NCBI GenBank assembly: GCA_035512575.1
Contig: DATKDT010000111.1
Span: 1 to 19,230, forward strand
Length of the DNA: 19,230 nucleotides
Source of the DNA: JALYRV01 sp035512575
GTDB lineage: Bacteria; Acidobacteriota; Vicinamibacteria; Vicinamibacterales; SCN-69-37
Reading direction: 5' to 3'
The translations under genes were made by a program, and so were the position numbers. Shown piece after piece: positions 6,700-14,528 of this stretch (position 1 is the stretch's first letter; every line of letters begins with the position of its first letter). Below the pieces are notes generated by a model. The model did no database searches, was not told the DNA's origin, and was given only the letters and a program-made list of their open reading frames with translations.

Positions 6700-7677
6700 A
6701 TGATGATGTGGAAAGGTTTCCAGCGCCCCAAGCGGCTGGAGTTCGAACGTGAGACCCTGACCGACCGCTTCGGGCGGTTCTACGCGCAGCCCTTCGAGCG
6801 CGGCTTCGGCACGACCCTGGGCAACGCGCTGCGGCGCGTGCTGCTGTCGTCGATCGAGGGCGCGGCGGTGACGGCGGTGAAGATCGACGGCGTGCTCCAC
6901 GAGTTCTCGCCCATTCCGGGCGTGGTGGAGGATGCGACCGACATCATCCTGAACCTGAAGCAGATTCCGCTGAAGGTGCACACCGACCAGCCGAAGACGC
7001 TGCACCTGAAGGTCACGAAGGCCGGCGAGGTGCGCGCGCGCGACATCCAGGGCGACGCCGACATCGAAATCCTCGAGCCCGACGCGCACATCGCGACGGT
7101 CTCGGACGGCGGCTCGCTGACCATGGAGCTGCGCGTTCGGCGCGGCCGCGGCTACGTGTCGGCCGACAAGAACTTCGACGAGGATCTGGGCATCGGCTGG
7201 ATTCCGGTCGACTCGGTGCACTCGCCGGTCAAGAAGGTGCACTACCTCGTGGAGTCGGCGCGCGTCGGCCAGAACACCGACTTCGACAAGCTGACGCTCG
7301 AGGTGTGGACCAACGGCGCGGTCAGCGCGCGCGACGCCGTGTCGCTCGCCTCGAAGCTGCTGCGCGACCACACGGCCATCTTCATCAACCTCGAGGACAT
7401 CGGCGAGGCCGCGCTCGAGGCGTCGGGCGAGGCGGGCGGCGCGGCGTCGAACGAGAATCTCGACAAGAGCGTCGAGGAGCTCGAGCTGTCGGTGCGCTCG
7501 TACAACTGCCTGAAGAACGCGAACATCCGCACCATCCGCGAGCTCGTGCAGAAGAGCGAAGGCGAGATGCTGAAGACGAAGAACTTCGGCCGCAAGTCGC
7601 TCAACGAGATCAAGGAAATCCTCACGGGCATGGGGCTCAGCCTCGGCATGAGAGTGGACCAGCCCGTCACCGAGTAG
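6700..7677 (+). CDS. rpoA: DNA-directed RNA polymerase alpha subunit
   Basis: The alpha subunit dimerises to start RNA polymerase assembly and contacts UP elements and activators through its C-terminal domain. From the ATG at 6700 the protein has 325 residues, the usual size. The N-terminal domain is seen in FGRFYAQPFERGFGTTLGNALRRVLLSSIEGAAVTAVKIDGVLHEFSPIPGVVEDATDIILNLK. The C-terminal domain is intact: LELSVRSYNCLKNANIRTIRELVQKSEGEMLKTKNFGRKSLNEIKEIL. The reading frame is open upstream to 6562, but AAAGGA 8 nt before 6700 and the family N-terminus fix the start. Three tandem ATGs (6700, 6703, 6706) leave an ambiguity of two residues. Confidence 0.98.
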   Translation: MMMWKGFQRPKRLEFERETLTDRFGRFYAQPFERGFGTTLGNALRRVLLSSIEGAAVTAVKIDGVLHEFSPIPGVVEDATDIILNLKQIPLKVHTDQPKTLHLKVTKAGEVRARDIQGDADIEILEPDAHIATVSDGGSLTMELRVRRGRGYVSADKNFDEDLGIGWIPVDSVHSPVKKVHYLVESARVGQNTDFDKLTLEVWTNGAVSARDAVSLASKLLRDHTAIFINLEDIGEAALEASGEAGGAASNENLDKSVEELELSVRSYNCLKNANIRTIRELVQKSEGEMLKTKNFGRKSLNEIKEILTGMGLSLGMRVDQPVTE

Positions 7678-7682
7678 GTTTT

Positions 7683-8267
7683 ATGCGTCATCGAGTTGCA
7701 CATAGAAAACTGGGCCGCGTCACGGAGCATCGCATCGCGATGCTGCGCAACCAGGCCAGCGCGCTCCTGCTCCACGAGCGGATCGAGACGACCGTGCCGA
7801 AGGCCAAGGAGCTGAAGCCGTTCGTCGAGCGCATCATCACCATTGCGAAGCGCAGCCTGGCCGACACGTCGGATCCGGTGCGCGGCGTGAACGCGCGGCG
7901 CCTGGTCGCGCGCGACATCGCCGACAAGGCGGTCGTCACGAAGCTGTTCGACGAGATCGCTCCCCGGTTCGTCGAGCGGCCGGGCGGCTACACGCGCCTG
8001 CTGCGCCTCGGCCATCGCCGCGGCGACAGCGCCGATGTGGCGCTCATCGAGCTGGTCGGCAGCGAGTTCGATCCCAACGCCGAGCCGAAAACCCGGAAGG
8101 GCAAGGCGAAGAAGGCATCGGGCGAGGGCGAGACCACGCCCGCGAAGAGAGCCGGCGTCGGCGGACGGCTGCGCGCCGCGGCGGAGCGGCTGCGGAGCAA
8201 GGCCGACAAACCCGACACCGAGCCGGCCAAGCCGCGCCGCACGGGCCCGACCAAGAGAGGGACGTAG
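7683..8267 (+). CDS. rplQ: 50S ribosomal protein L17 with long basic tail
   Basis: L17 lies near the peptide exit region of the large subunit. The first roughly 125 residues are the canonical fold: MRHRVAHRKLGRVTEHRIAMLRNQASALLLHERIETTVPKAKELKP, then the GGYTRLLRLGHRRGDSADVALIELV block. The 194-residue product then continues for nearly 70 residues of low-complexity, Lys/Arg/Ala/Pro-rich sequence with no domain I recognise. Family members are commonly 116-130 residues, though longer tails exist in some phyla. The ATG at 7683 is 5 nt after the rpoA stop, with only AGG as Shine-Dalgarno. It is the last gene of the ribosomal cluster, just before a strong terminator. Confidence 0.97.
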   Translation: MRHRVAHRKLGRVTEHRIAMLRNQASALLLHERIETTVPKAKELKPFVERIITIAKRSLADTSDPVRGVNARRLVARDIADKAVVTKLFDEIAPRFVERPGGYTRLLRLGHRRGDSADVALIELVGSEFDPNAEPKTRKGKAKKASGEGETTPAKRAGVGGRLRAAAERLRSKADKPDTEPAKPRRTGPTKRGT

Positions 8268-8283
8268 ACCCACTTACGCTGAA

Positions 8284-8319
8284 GGCCCCATGAGCGTCGT
8301 GCTCATGGGGCCCCTTTTT
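8284..8319 (+). terminator. Rho-independent terminator of the ribosomal cluster
   Basis: A perfect 12-bp stem, GGCCCCATGAGC (8284-8295) paired with GCTCATGGGGCC (8301-8312), closes a 5-nt loop and is followed by CC and then TTTTT (8315-8319). It starts 17 nt after the rplQ stop. The T run is on the + strand side only, so it acts for the ribosomal transcript. Confidence 0.93.
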
Positions 8320-8709
8320 ATGTACGCTTACGCCGTGTCGCTTCGCCGCCGCCTCGCGTACCTCAGCGCCAGCCTCATTGCGGCGGCGGGCATGATGGCC
8401 GGCCACGCGCTGGCCGGTGCGGCTCGCGCCGCCGGCGAGGAGTCGCAGCTGGCGCCGGCCCTCGGACTCCTCTCGTGGGTCGCCGCCGGCATTGCCGCGG
8501 TGCTGATCGATCGCACGGTGCCGCCGCGCGCCGTGGGCTTTGCATCGCTGGCGCTGCCGCTCGTCTGGTTCGGGATGCTGCTGGTATCCGAAGACAACAG
8601 TCTCTGGCTGCTCGGTCTGGCCGCCCTTGCCGTGTTCGCGCTGATTGCGGCCGCGTCGGCGGCGATGACGAAGGCCGTGATCCGCGTTGCCGGACAACGC
8701 CGCGTATGA
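8320..8709 (+). CDS. Small four-helix membrane protein, unknown function
   Basis: The frame encodes 129 residues from the ATG at 8320 or 124 from GTG at 8335. Neither start has a clear Shine-Dalgarno and the ATG abuts the terminator T run, so the start is uncertain. Four hydrophobic stretches can be read: YLSASLIAAAGMMAGHALAG, LGLLSWVAAGIAAVLI, SLALPLVWFGMLLV, and LWLLGLAALAVFALIAAASAAM. A short basic N-terminus (LRRRLAY) and a basic C-terminus (VIRVAGQRRV) suggest cytosolic ends. I do not recognise a family. Its stop codon lies inside the palindrome in front of the antitoxin gene. It may be an independently transcribed gene of no known role. Confidence 0.6.
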   Translation: MYAYAVSLRRRLAYLSASLIAAAGMMAGHALAGAARAAGEESQLAPALGLLSWVAAGIAAVLIDRTVPPRAVGFASLALPLVWFGMLLVSEDNSLWLLGLAALAVFALIAAASAAMTKAVIRVAGQRRV

Positions 8710-8723
8710 TGTAATACATCATA
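8705..8723 (+). promoter_or_regulatory. Palindromic operator of the toxin-antitoxin genes
   Basis: TATGATGTAATACATCATA is a perfect inverted repeat: two 9-nt arms, TATGATGTA and TACATCATA, around one central A. It ends on the first base of the antitoxin ATG and is much more AT-rich than its surroundings. Ribbon-helix-helix antitoxins bind such palindromes to repress their own operon, so this is the expected autoregulatory site. TATGAT (8705-8710) also resembles a -10 box, but I see no well-spaced -35. Confidence 0.75.
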
Positions 8724-9007
8724 TGAAGCGCACCACGATTTTCCTCGACGAGAGCCTCGAGCGCTCGCTTGGCGAGCTGGCGCGCCGACGGGCACGGCCG
8801 GTGGCGTCGCTCGTGCGGGAGGCGCTGACCGAGTACGTTGCCAAAGCGTCGAACACGCCGCCGCGCCCCGGATTCATCGGCGCGGGCGAGAGCGGCCACA
8901 CCGACACCGCCGAACGGCATGAGGAACTGCTGTGGCAGGACGGAGATGAGCGGCCAGCCGCCGATCGAAAGCCTGACACGCGGGTCCCCCGGTCGCGCCG
9001 GAAATGA
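8723..9007 (+). CDS. vapB: Ribbon-helix-helix antitoxin (VapB type)
   Basis: The 94-residue protein starts MKRTTIFLDESLERSLGELARRRARPVASLVREALTEYVAKAS. This is a ribbon-helix-helix (CopG/Arc-like) DNA-binding domain: one beta strand, then two helices, residues about 2-43. The tail has GFIGAGESGHTDTAERHEELLW (about 53-73), like the toxin-wrapping segment of PIN-toxin antitoxins, and ends in a disordered basic region. It would dimerise, repress its promoter at the 8705-8723 palindrome and neutralise the toxin encoded next. The stop overlaps the toxin start (ATGA). Upstream in-frame codons to 8687 are unlikely to be used because they run through the palindrome. Confidence 0.88.
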   Translation: MKRTTIFLDESLERSLGELARRRARPVASLVREALTEYVAKASNTPPRPGFIGAGESGHTDTAERHEELLWQDGDERPAADRKPDTRVPRSRRK

Positions 9008-9414
9008 CGGGTGTGCTCGTGGACACCGGCGTGCTCTATGCGCTCGCCGACAGAAGCGACGCCTGGCATGCGCGCGCCGTCGCGTGGTTCGATCAGACGG
9101 GCGAAATCAGACTCGTGCCGGTGACGGTTTTACCCGAAGCCGCGTACCTCATTCGGGCGCGGTTGGGGCCACAGGTCGAAGAACGGTTTGTCGAGTCACT
9201 CGTTGACGGCGCACTGGCGGTTGAAAGCCTCTCGGCCCTGGATCTCCGAGAGACCGGGCGCGTGATGCGCCGCTACCCGGCACTGGGATTCGTCGACGCG
9301 TCGATAGTGGCGCTGGCCGAGCGACTCAAGATCGGCCGCATTGCGACCACCGATCGCCGCCATTTCTCGGGCGTCGTGCCCGCTCATCGGACATCGTTCG
9401 AACTCGTCCCCTGA
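9004..9414 (+). CDS. vapC: PIN-domain ribonuclease toxin (VapC type)
   Basis: The 136-residue protein is a single PIN domain, a metal-dependent RNase fold. The acidic residues expected at the active site are D7 (LVDTG), E45 (LPEAAYLI), D98 (FVDASIVALAERL) and D117 (IATTDRRHF). All four are present, so it is predicted active. VapC toxins cleave tRNA or rRNA when the antitoxin is degraded; the target here cannot be read from sequence. The ATG overlaps the antitoxin stop. Only 5 nt separate its TGA from the threonine dehydratase start, which suggests shared transcription. Confidence 0.92.
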   Translation: MTGVLVDTGVLYALADRSDAWHARAVAWFDQTGEIRLVPVTVLPEAAYLIRARLGPQVEERFVESLVDGALAVESLSALDLRETGRVMRRYPALGFVDASIVALAERLKIGRIATTDRRHFSGVVPAHRTSFELVP

Positions 9415-9419
9415 CGCCT

Positions 9420-10376
9420 ATGCTCACCACAGCTGACTTCGAGACCGCCCGGGCCCGCATGGGCGGCCACGTGCATCGCACGCCGCTGCTGACGTCGCGC
9501 ACGCTGAGCGAGCGCACGGGCTACGACATCCGCCTCAAGGCGGAGCTCTTCCAGCGCACCGGCTCGTACAAAATCCGCGGGCCCCTCAACAAGTTCGCGC
9601 TGCTGACGCCCGAAGAGAAGGCGCGCGGCGTCATCTGTTCCTCGGCCGGCAACCACGCGCAGGGCGTCGCGCTGGCCGCGCGGATCCACGGCATCAAGGC
9701 GGTCGTCTGCATGGCCAAGAACGCCACGCCGTCGAAAATCGAAGCCACGCGCGCCTACGGCGCCGAGGTCGTGCTGCACGGGACGATCTGGGACGAGGCC
9801 AACGAGATGGCGAAGCAGCTCGTCGCCGAGAAGGGCTACACCTACGTCCATCCGTTCGACGACATCCAGCTGATTCAGGGGCAGGGCACCGTCGGCCTCG
9901 AGATCCATCAGGACTGGCCAGGCGTCGACGTCGCCGTCGTGCCGATCGGCGGCGGGGGCCTGATCTCCGGCATCGCGCTCGCGCTCAAAAGCTATAACCC
10001 GAAGATTCGCATCGTCGGCGTCGAGTCGTCGGGCGCGCCCGGCATGCAGCGCAGCGTGAAGGAAGGGCAGCTGGTCACGCTCGAGCGCGTCGACTGCATC
10101 ATCGACGGCCTGCGCGTGAAGCGTGTCGGCGAGAAGAACTTCGACATCGTCCGCCAGTACGTCGACGAGATCGTCACGCTGCCCGACGAGGACATCTTCG
10201 ACGCCGTGGTGTGGACGATGCACTACGCGAAGGTGGTGCCCGAAGGCGCCGCTGCGGCGCCGGTCGCGGCGCTGCTGCATGGCCTGATCAAGGCGCCGGC
10301 CGGGGCGAAGGTCGTCGCGGTGCTGTCCGGCGGCAACGTCAATCTCGAGCAGCTGAAGGGGCTGAAGTGGAACTGA
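9420..10376 (+). CDS. Threonine/serine dehydratase, short PLP type
   Basis: This fold-type II PLP enzyme is predicted to deaminate L-threonine to 2-oxobutanoate (or L-serine to pyruvate), in isoleucine synthesis or amino acid breakdown. The 318 residues include the PLP lysine K51 in GSYKIRG, the substrate loop SSAGNHAQGVA (about 75-85), and the glycine-rich phosphate loop IGGGGLISGIALAL. The final SGGNVNLEQL is also typical. It ends there, with no C-terminal ACT-like regulatory domain, so it looks like catabolic TdcB or serine racemase-type enzymes rather than feedback-inhibited IlvA. Substrate choice cannot be settled by eye. Its start has no visible Shine-Dalgarno and lies 5 nt after the toxin gene. 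Confidence 0.93.
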   Translation: MLTTADFETARARMGGHVHRTPLLTSRTLSERTGYDIRLKAELFQRTGSYKIRGPLNKFALLTPEEKARGVICSSAGNHAQGVALAARIHGIKAVVCMAKNATPSKIEATRAYGAEVVLHGTIWDEANEMAKQLVAEKGYTYVHPFDDIQLIQGQGTVGLEIHQDWPGVDVAVVPIGGGGLISGIALALKSYNPKIRIVGVESSGAPGMQRSVKEGQLVTLERVDCIIDGLRVKRVGEKNFDIVRQYVDEIVTLPDEDIFDAVVWTMHYAKVVPEGAAAAPVAALLHGLIKAPAGAKVVAVLSGGNVNLEQLKGLKWN

Positions 10377-10978
10377 TGGCGACGAGAGTGGACTTCGATC
10401 GGTTCTACGACGTTACCGATCCCCCCGGCACGCGGTTCGTGCGTGGCGACGTCGCGGAATCTGACCGCCGGCATGCCGGCAGGCTTCTCCGGGCGGAGCG
10501 GCAGCCGAAACGTCCGGTCCAGATCACACAGGGGTCGACCGGCGTCTGGGCCGACGTCGTCTGGACCAACGAGAGCGGCATCATCCTGCTGAGCGCGCGG
10601 CTGTGCGAGGCCCTGGCCGCGGCGTCAATCACGGGATGGGCGACGTATCCGGTCGACGTCCGCCGCGCCGATGGAGCCAGGGCCGACTACCTTGGGCTGT
10701 CGATCACGGGCCGCTGCGGGGCGATCGACCTGACGCGGGGGACGTGGGTCCGCCGCGACGATCGCGAGGGAAAGTACCTGATGGGCCTGTACTTCATCGA
10801 GCGTTCCTGGACGGGTCACGACTTCCTTCTCGCCGGCGCGACACTCTTCGTCTTCGTGACCGAGGCCGTGAAGGCCTGTCTCGAGCGGATGGGCGCCGAG
10901 AATTTCCTCGCCACGCCGCTGTCCGTCGCCTTGCTGCCGGAACTGGTCGTCCGCACTCTCGATCAGGAGAATCCGTAG
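10376..10978 (+). CDS. Uncharacterised protein, weakly Imm11-like
   Basis: The 200-residue soluble protein starts at an ATG overlapping the dehydratase stop (TGATG), so it is coupled to it. The start is MATRVDFDRFYDV. The middle reads ESGIILLSARLCEALAAASITGWATYPVDVRRADG, then YLGLSITGRCGAIDLTRG. The end has LFVFVTEAVKACLERMGAENFLATPLS. The pattern of a residue-limit clause, a PV-containing strand, then a VTEAVKACLE helix near the end loosely recalls Imm11/DUF1629-type proteins, which are often immunity-like. This is a resemblance by eye, not a match. No signal peptide or membrane helix is seen. It converges on the amino acid permease with a 22-nt gap and no visible terminator. Confidence 0.8.
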   Translation: MATRVDFDRFYDVTDPPGTRFVRGDVAESDRRHAGRLLRAERQPKRPVQITQGSTGVWADVVWTNESGIILLSARLCEALAAASITGWATYPVDVRRADGARADYLGLSITGRCGAIDLTRGTWVRRDDREGKYLMGLYFIERSWTGHDFLLAGATLFVFVTEAVKACLERMGAENFLATPLSVALLPELVVRTLDQENP

Positions 10979-11000
10979 TGTCGCCGCGCGGCCGGGATCG

Positions 11001-12317
11001 TTACGCTCGTCCGCGCCAGAACAGATACGCCGGCACTCCCAGCAGGACGATGGCGATGCCGGCAAGGGCGCGGTCGGGCTGCGCGAAGACGGTGTTGAGC
11101 ACGAGCGCCGCGGCGGCGAGCACGAACAGCGCCGGCGTAACCGGATAGCCGGGCACGGAGAAGGGGCGCGGGCCGTCTGGCTGGCGTCGCCGATAGACAA
11201 AGATGCTCATGGCGCCGAGCGCGTAGAAGATCCAGCCGGTAAACACCACGTACGTCAGCAGCTGCTCGAAGGTGCCGGTCGTGGCGAGCACGATCGCCCA
11301 GAGGGCGCTGGCGGCGATGGCGAACGCCGGCGTGCCGAAGCGCGGGTGCACCTCGGCGAGCCGTGAGAAGAACAGGCCGTCGCGCGCCATGGCGAAATAG
11401 ACGCGCGGCGCGGTGAGCGTGAGCCCGTTGGCCGCGCTGAAGATCGACACCAGGATGGCCGCGGCGATCAGCATGGCCGCGCCGGGACCGAGGACGGCGC
11501 CCACCGCGTCGGACGCCACGCGCGTGGAGGTCGCCACCGCCTCGGGGCCGAGCGCGGCAACGTAGGCGATGTTCGCCACGAGATAGATGCCGATCAGCGC
11601 GGCGGTGCCGATGAACATGGCGCGCGGGAAGTTCCTCTGCGGATCCTTGGCCTCGCCGGCGGAGAACGTGACGTACTGCCATCCCTCGTAGGCCCACAGC
11701 ACGCCAATCATGGCCGCGCCGACGCCCGTCATCAGCGACGCCGCGCTTGCCGCCGGCCACTCCTGCGTCCGCGCCGCGCCAAGGCCGTCGCCCAGCACGA
11801 GCAACGCCGCACTCATGACGAGCAGGGCGCCTACTTTCACGGCGGTCGTCACGTTCTGCACGTTCGCGCCGCGTCGCGTGCCGACGATGTTGATGGCGGC
11901 GATGACCACGATCATGACGACCGACACGGCGCGGGCGGCGGCGGGGGAGAGCGTGACGAAGGCGCCGGCGTAGGCGGCGAAGGCGACCGACAGCGTCGCG
12001 AGCGCGCCGCTGCTGATCACGAGGAACAGCGTCCAGCCGTAGAGGAACGCGGGCGCGCGGCCGAAGGCGTCGCGAATGTAGATGTAGAGGCCGCCCGCCT
12101 GCGGGTTTGCGGCGCCAAGCTCGCCGTAGGTCAGCGCGCCGACGAGCGACAGCACCCCGCCCACGAGCCACACCGCGAGCGCGAGTCCGACATGCCCGCC
12201 GCTGGCCGCCAGCACGCTGCCGGGCACCAGAAAGATGCCCGAGCCGATGACGGTGCCGACGAGCAGCAGCGTGAGGTCGGTTTGGCGGAGGGTGCGGGGG
12301 AGCGTCGATGGTGGCAT
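11001..12317 (-). CDS. APC-family amino acid permease
   Basis: The 438-residue product is a secondary transporter of the amino acid-polyamine-organocation superfamily, in the inner membrane. The first helix has the substrate-binding GTVIGSGIFLVPG (about residues 21-33). Then come a GALTYGELGAANPQAGGLYIYIRDAFG loop and helix and the WAYEGWQYVTFSAGEAKDPQRNFPRAMFIGT segment typical of LAT/AAT-like members. About twelve hydrophobic segments can be counted. The frame stays open to 12407, but the first roughly 30 residues there are low-complexity and polar, so the ATG at 12315-12317 is preferred. The Shine-Dalgarno is weak (GGA about 8 nt away). Substrate is unknown. The threonine dehydratase gene is convergent and nearby, which is suggestive at most. 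Confidence 0.93.
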   Translation of the reverse strand: MPPSTLPRTLRQTDLTLLLVGTVIGSGIFLVPGSVLAASGGHVGLALAVWLVGGVLSLVGALTYGELGAANPQAGGLYIYIRDAFGRAPAFLYGWTLFLVISSGALATLSVAFAAYAGAFVTLSPAAARAVSVVMIVVIAAINIVGTRRGANVQNVTTAVKVGALLVMSAALLVLGDGLGAARTQEWPAASAASLMTGVGAAMIGVLWAYEGWQYVTFSAGEAKDPQRNFPRAMFIGTAALIGIYLVANIAYVAALGPEAVATSTRVASDAVGAVLGPGAAMLIAAAILVSIFSAANGLTLTAPRVYFAMARDGLFFSRLAEVHPRFGTPAFAIAASALWAIVLATTGTFEQLLTYVVFTGWIFYALGAMSIFVYRRRQPDGPRPFSVPGYPVTPALFVLAAAALVLNTVFAQPDRALAGIAIVLLGVPAYLFWRGRA

Positions 12318-12428
12318 GAGAGGTCCAGGCCGTGATGAGCGAGTGGTAGCCCTCGACGGCGGCGTGTCGTGGGTTTTCGACGCCGGAGAGGGTCTACCCG
12401 AGCTCAATCTGCGGCCGCGTGTCCTGCC

Positions 12429-14528
12429 TCACACTTCTTCCTCCACGACTCCCGCCCGCTCCGCCTTCGACTTCTCGATGATCTTCGTTTGCTGGTGCCC
12501 CGGCACCTCGTCGTAGTGCGAGAACTCCATGTGGTAGCCGCCGCGGCCGCCGGTCATCGACGTCAGCTGCTGCTCGTAGCTGAGCATCTCCGACATCGGC
12601 ACCTGCGCCTTGATCACCGTCGACGCGCCGCGCGTGTCCATGCCAGAGATGCGGCCGCGCCGGCCGTTCAGATCGCCCATCAGGTCGCCGGCGTAGTCGC
12701 TCGGCGCCACCACTTCGACATGCATGATCGGCTCGAGAATCGTCGGCCGGCAGCGCGTCATCGCGTCGCGGAAGGCCAGCCGGCCCGCCATCTTGAACGA
12801 CATCTCGTTCGAGTCGACGTCATGGTACGACCCGTCGTACACCGTGACCTTGAAGTCGACGACGGGATAGCCGGCCAGGTAGCCGCGCATGCGCGTCTCC
12901 TGGATGCCTTTCTCGATGGCCGGAACGAACTGGCGCGGAATCGCGCCGCCGAAGATGTCGTTCTCGAACGCGAAGTCGCCGCCGCGCGGCAGCGGCTCCA
13001 TCCGGATCTTGCAGTCGCCGAACTGGCCGTGGCCGCCCGTCTGCTTCTTGTGCCGCCCGTGCGCCTCGGTCGACGCCGTAATCGTCTCGCGATAGGGAAT
13101 GCGCGGCAGCTTCAGGTTGACCTCGACGCCGAAGCGGCGCTTCAGCTTCGCGACGGTCACCTCGATGTGCAGCTGGCCCTGGCCCGAGAGCAGCAGCTCG
13201 TGCGTCTGCGGATCGCGCGAATAGCCGATGGACGGGTCCTCTTCTATCAGTCTGTGCATCGCGGTGCTGATCTTGTCCTCGTCACCTCGGCTCTTCGGCT
13301 CCATCGCGTACGAGAGCACCGGCTCCGGGAACTTCAGCGGCCGCATGACAAAGCCTGCGTTCTTGTCGCCCAGCGTGTCGCCCGTCTGCGTGTCCTTCAG
13401 CTTCGCCACCGCCCCGATGTCGCCCGCCTTCACTTCCGCGACGTGCGTCTGCGTCTTGCCCTGTACCAGCAGCAGGTGGCCGAGCCGCTCGTGCGCGTCG
13501 CGCGTGACGTTCTGCACGTTGGAGTCCGACTTCAGTGTGCCCGTCACCACGCGAAGCAGCGTGATGCGGCCGGCGAACTGGTCGGCAATCGTCTTCCAGA
13601 CGTAGGCTGCCACCGGGCCCGACGGCTCGGCCTCCTTTTCGACGTCCTCCTCGGTGCCAGGCTTCACGCCGCGCATGGGATGCTCGGTGGGCGCCGGCAC
13701 GTAGTGCACGATGGCGTCGAGCAGCGGCTGGATGCCGATGTTGTGCAGCGCCGACGTGCAGAGCACGGGATACACGGTCCCGCCGCGCACGCCCCGGTGC
13801 AGGCCCTCGAGCAGCTCCTCCTGCGTGAGGGTGCCCGCCTCGAAGAACTTCTCCATCAGCGTGTCGTCGGCCTCGGCCACCATCTCGATGAGCGACTCAC
13901 GCGCGGCATTTGCGGCATCGACAAGCGCGCCAGGCACGCCGCTTTCCGTCATGCGGCCGCTGTCGTCCCCCTCGAACGTGTACGACCGCATCGAGACGAG
14001 ATCGACCACACCCTTGAAATTCTTCTCTTCGCCGATCGGCAGCTGCACCGCGACGGCCCCGCGCCCGAACGCGGAGCGCACCGACTCGAGCGCGCGCTCC
14101 ATGCTCGCGCGGTCGCGATCCAGCCGGTTGAGCACGATCAGCCGCGGCACCTCGAGCTCGTCGGCCGCCGCCCAGATCTTCTCCGTCGACACCTCGACGC
14201 CGGACACGGCGTCAACTACCACAACCGCCGCCTCGACCACCCGCAATGCGGCGCGCGCGTCGCTCAGGAAGTTGCCCATGCCGGGCGTGTCGATGAAATT
14301 GATTTTGCACTTGTTCCACTCGGCCGCCGCGAGGCCGGCCGACAGGGTGTGCTTGCGCGCGATTTCCTCGTCGTCATAGTCGGTGACGGTCGTCCCGTCG
14401 TCGACTTTGCCGAACCGGTTCACTGCGCCTGAATCGAAAAGGAGTGCGGAGGTGAGCTGTGTCTTTCCGGAGCCGCTGTGGCCGACCAGGGCCACGTTGC
14501 GGATGGCTGCTGCGTCGTAGACCTTCAT
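12429..14528 (-). CDS. EF-G-like translational GTPase (EF-G-2 type)
   Basis: The 699-residue product has the five-domain layout of elongation factor G. The GTP-binding motifs are GHSGSGKT (16-23), DTPG (80-83) and NRLD (134-137). The first differs from the AHIDAGKT of canonical EF-G and matches EF-G-2-like paralogues such as that of Thermus. In the third, Arg replaces the usual Lys of NKxD. Switch I reads YDDEEIARKHTLSAG instead of the RGITI form. Domain IV is well kept: QTGGHGQFGDCKI, GGAIPRQFVPAIEKGIQE and SYHDVDSNEMSFKMAGRLAF. So it probably binds the ribosome, but role and activity are uncertain. GGAGGG lies 7 nt before the ATG. The start overlaps the stop of a putative 18-codon ORF. Confidence 0.95.
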   Translation of the reverse strand: MKVYDAAAIRNVALVGHSGSGKTQLTSALLFDSGAVNRFGKVDDGTTVTDYDDEEIARKHTLSAGLAAAEWNKCKINFIDTPGMGNFLSDARAALRVVEAAVVVVDAVSGVEVSTEKIWAAADELEVPRLIVLNRLDRDRASMERALESVRSAFGRGAVAVQLPIGEEKNFKGVVDLVSMRSYTFEGDDSGRMTESGVPGALVDAANAARESLIEMVAEADDTLMEKFFEAGTLTQEELLEGLHRGVRGGTVYPVLCTSALHNIGIQPLLDAIVHYVPAPTEHPMRGVKPGTEEDVEKEAEPSGPVAAYVWKTIADQFAGRITLLRVVTGTLKSDSNVQNVTRDAHERLGHLLLVQGKTQTHVAEVKAGDIGAVAKLKDTQTGDTLGDKNAGFVMRPLKFPEPVLSYAMEPKSRGDEDKISTAMHRLIEEDPSIGYSRDPQTHELLLSGQGQLHIEVTVAKLKRRFGVEVNLKLPRIPYRETITASTEAHGRHKKQTGGHGQFGDCKIRMEPLPRGGDFAFENDIFGGAIPRQFVPAIEKGIQETRMRGYLAGYPVVDFKVTVYDGSYHDVDSNEMSFKMAGRLAFRDAMTRCRPTILEPIMHVEVVAPSDYAGDLMGDLNGRRGRISGMDTRGASTVIKAQVPMSEMLSYEQQLTSMTGGRGGYHMEFSHYDEVPGHQQTKIIEKSKAERAGVVEEEV

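Noticed and set aside
10979..11000. Bidirectional terminator between the converging genes
   Set aside because: The 22-nt gap has no inverted repeat with a T run on either strand.
12350..12390. Bulged hairpin between the EF-G-like gene and the permease, considered as a terminator
   Set aside because: On the minus strand no T run follows the stem, so a rho-independent terminator is not supported.
12369..14432. 687-codon open frame on the + strand, opposite the EF-G-like gene
   Set aside because: Same reason: composition typical of a shadow frame, and the minus-strand frame has clear GTPase and domain IV motifs.
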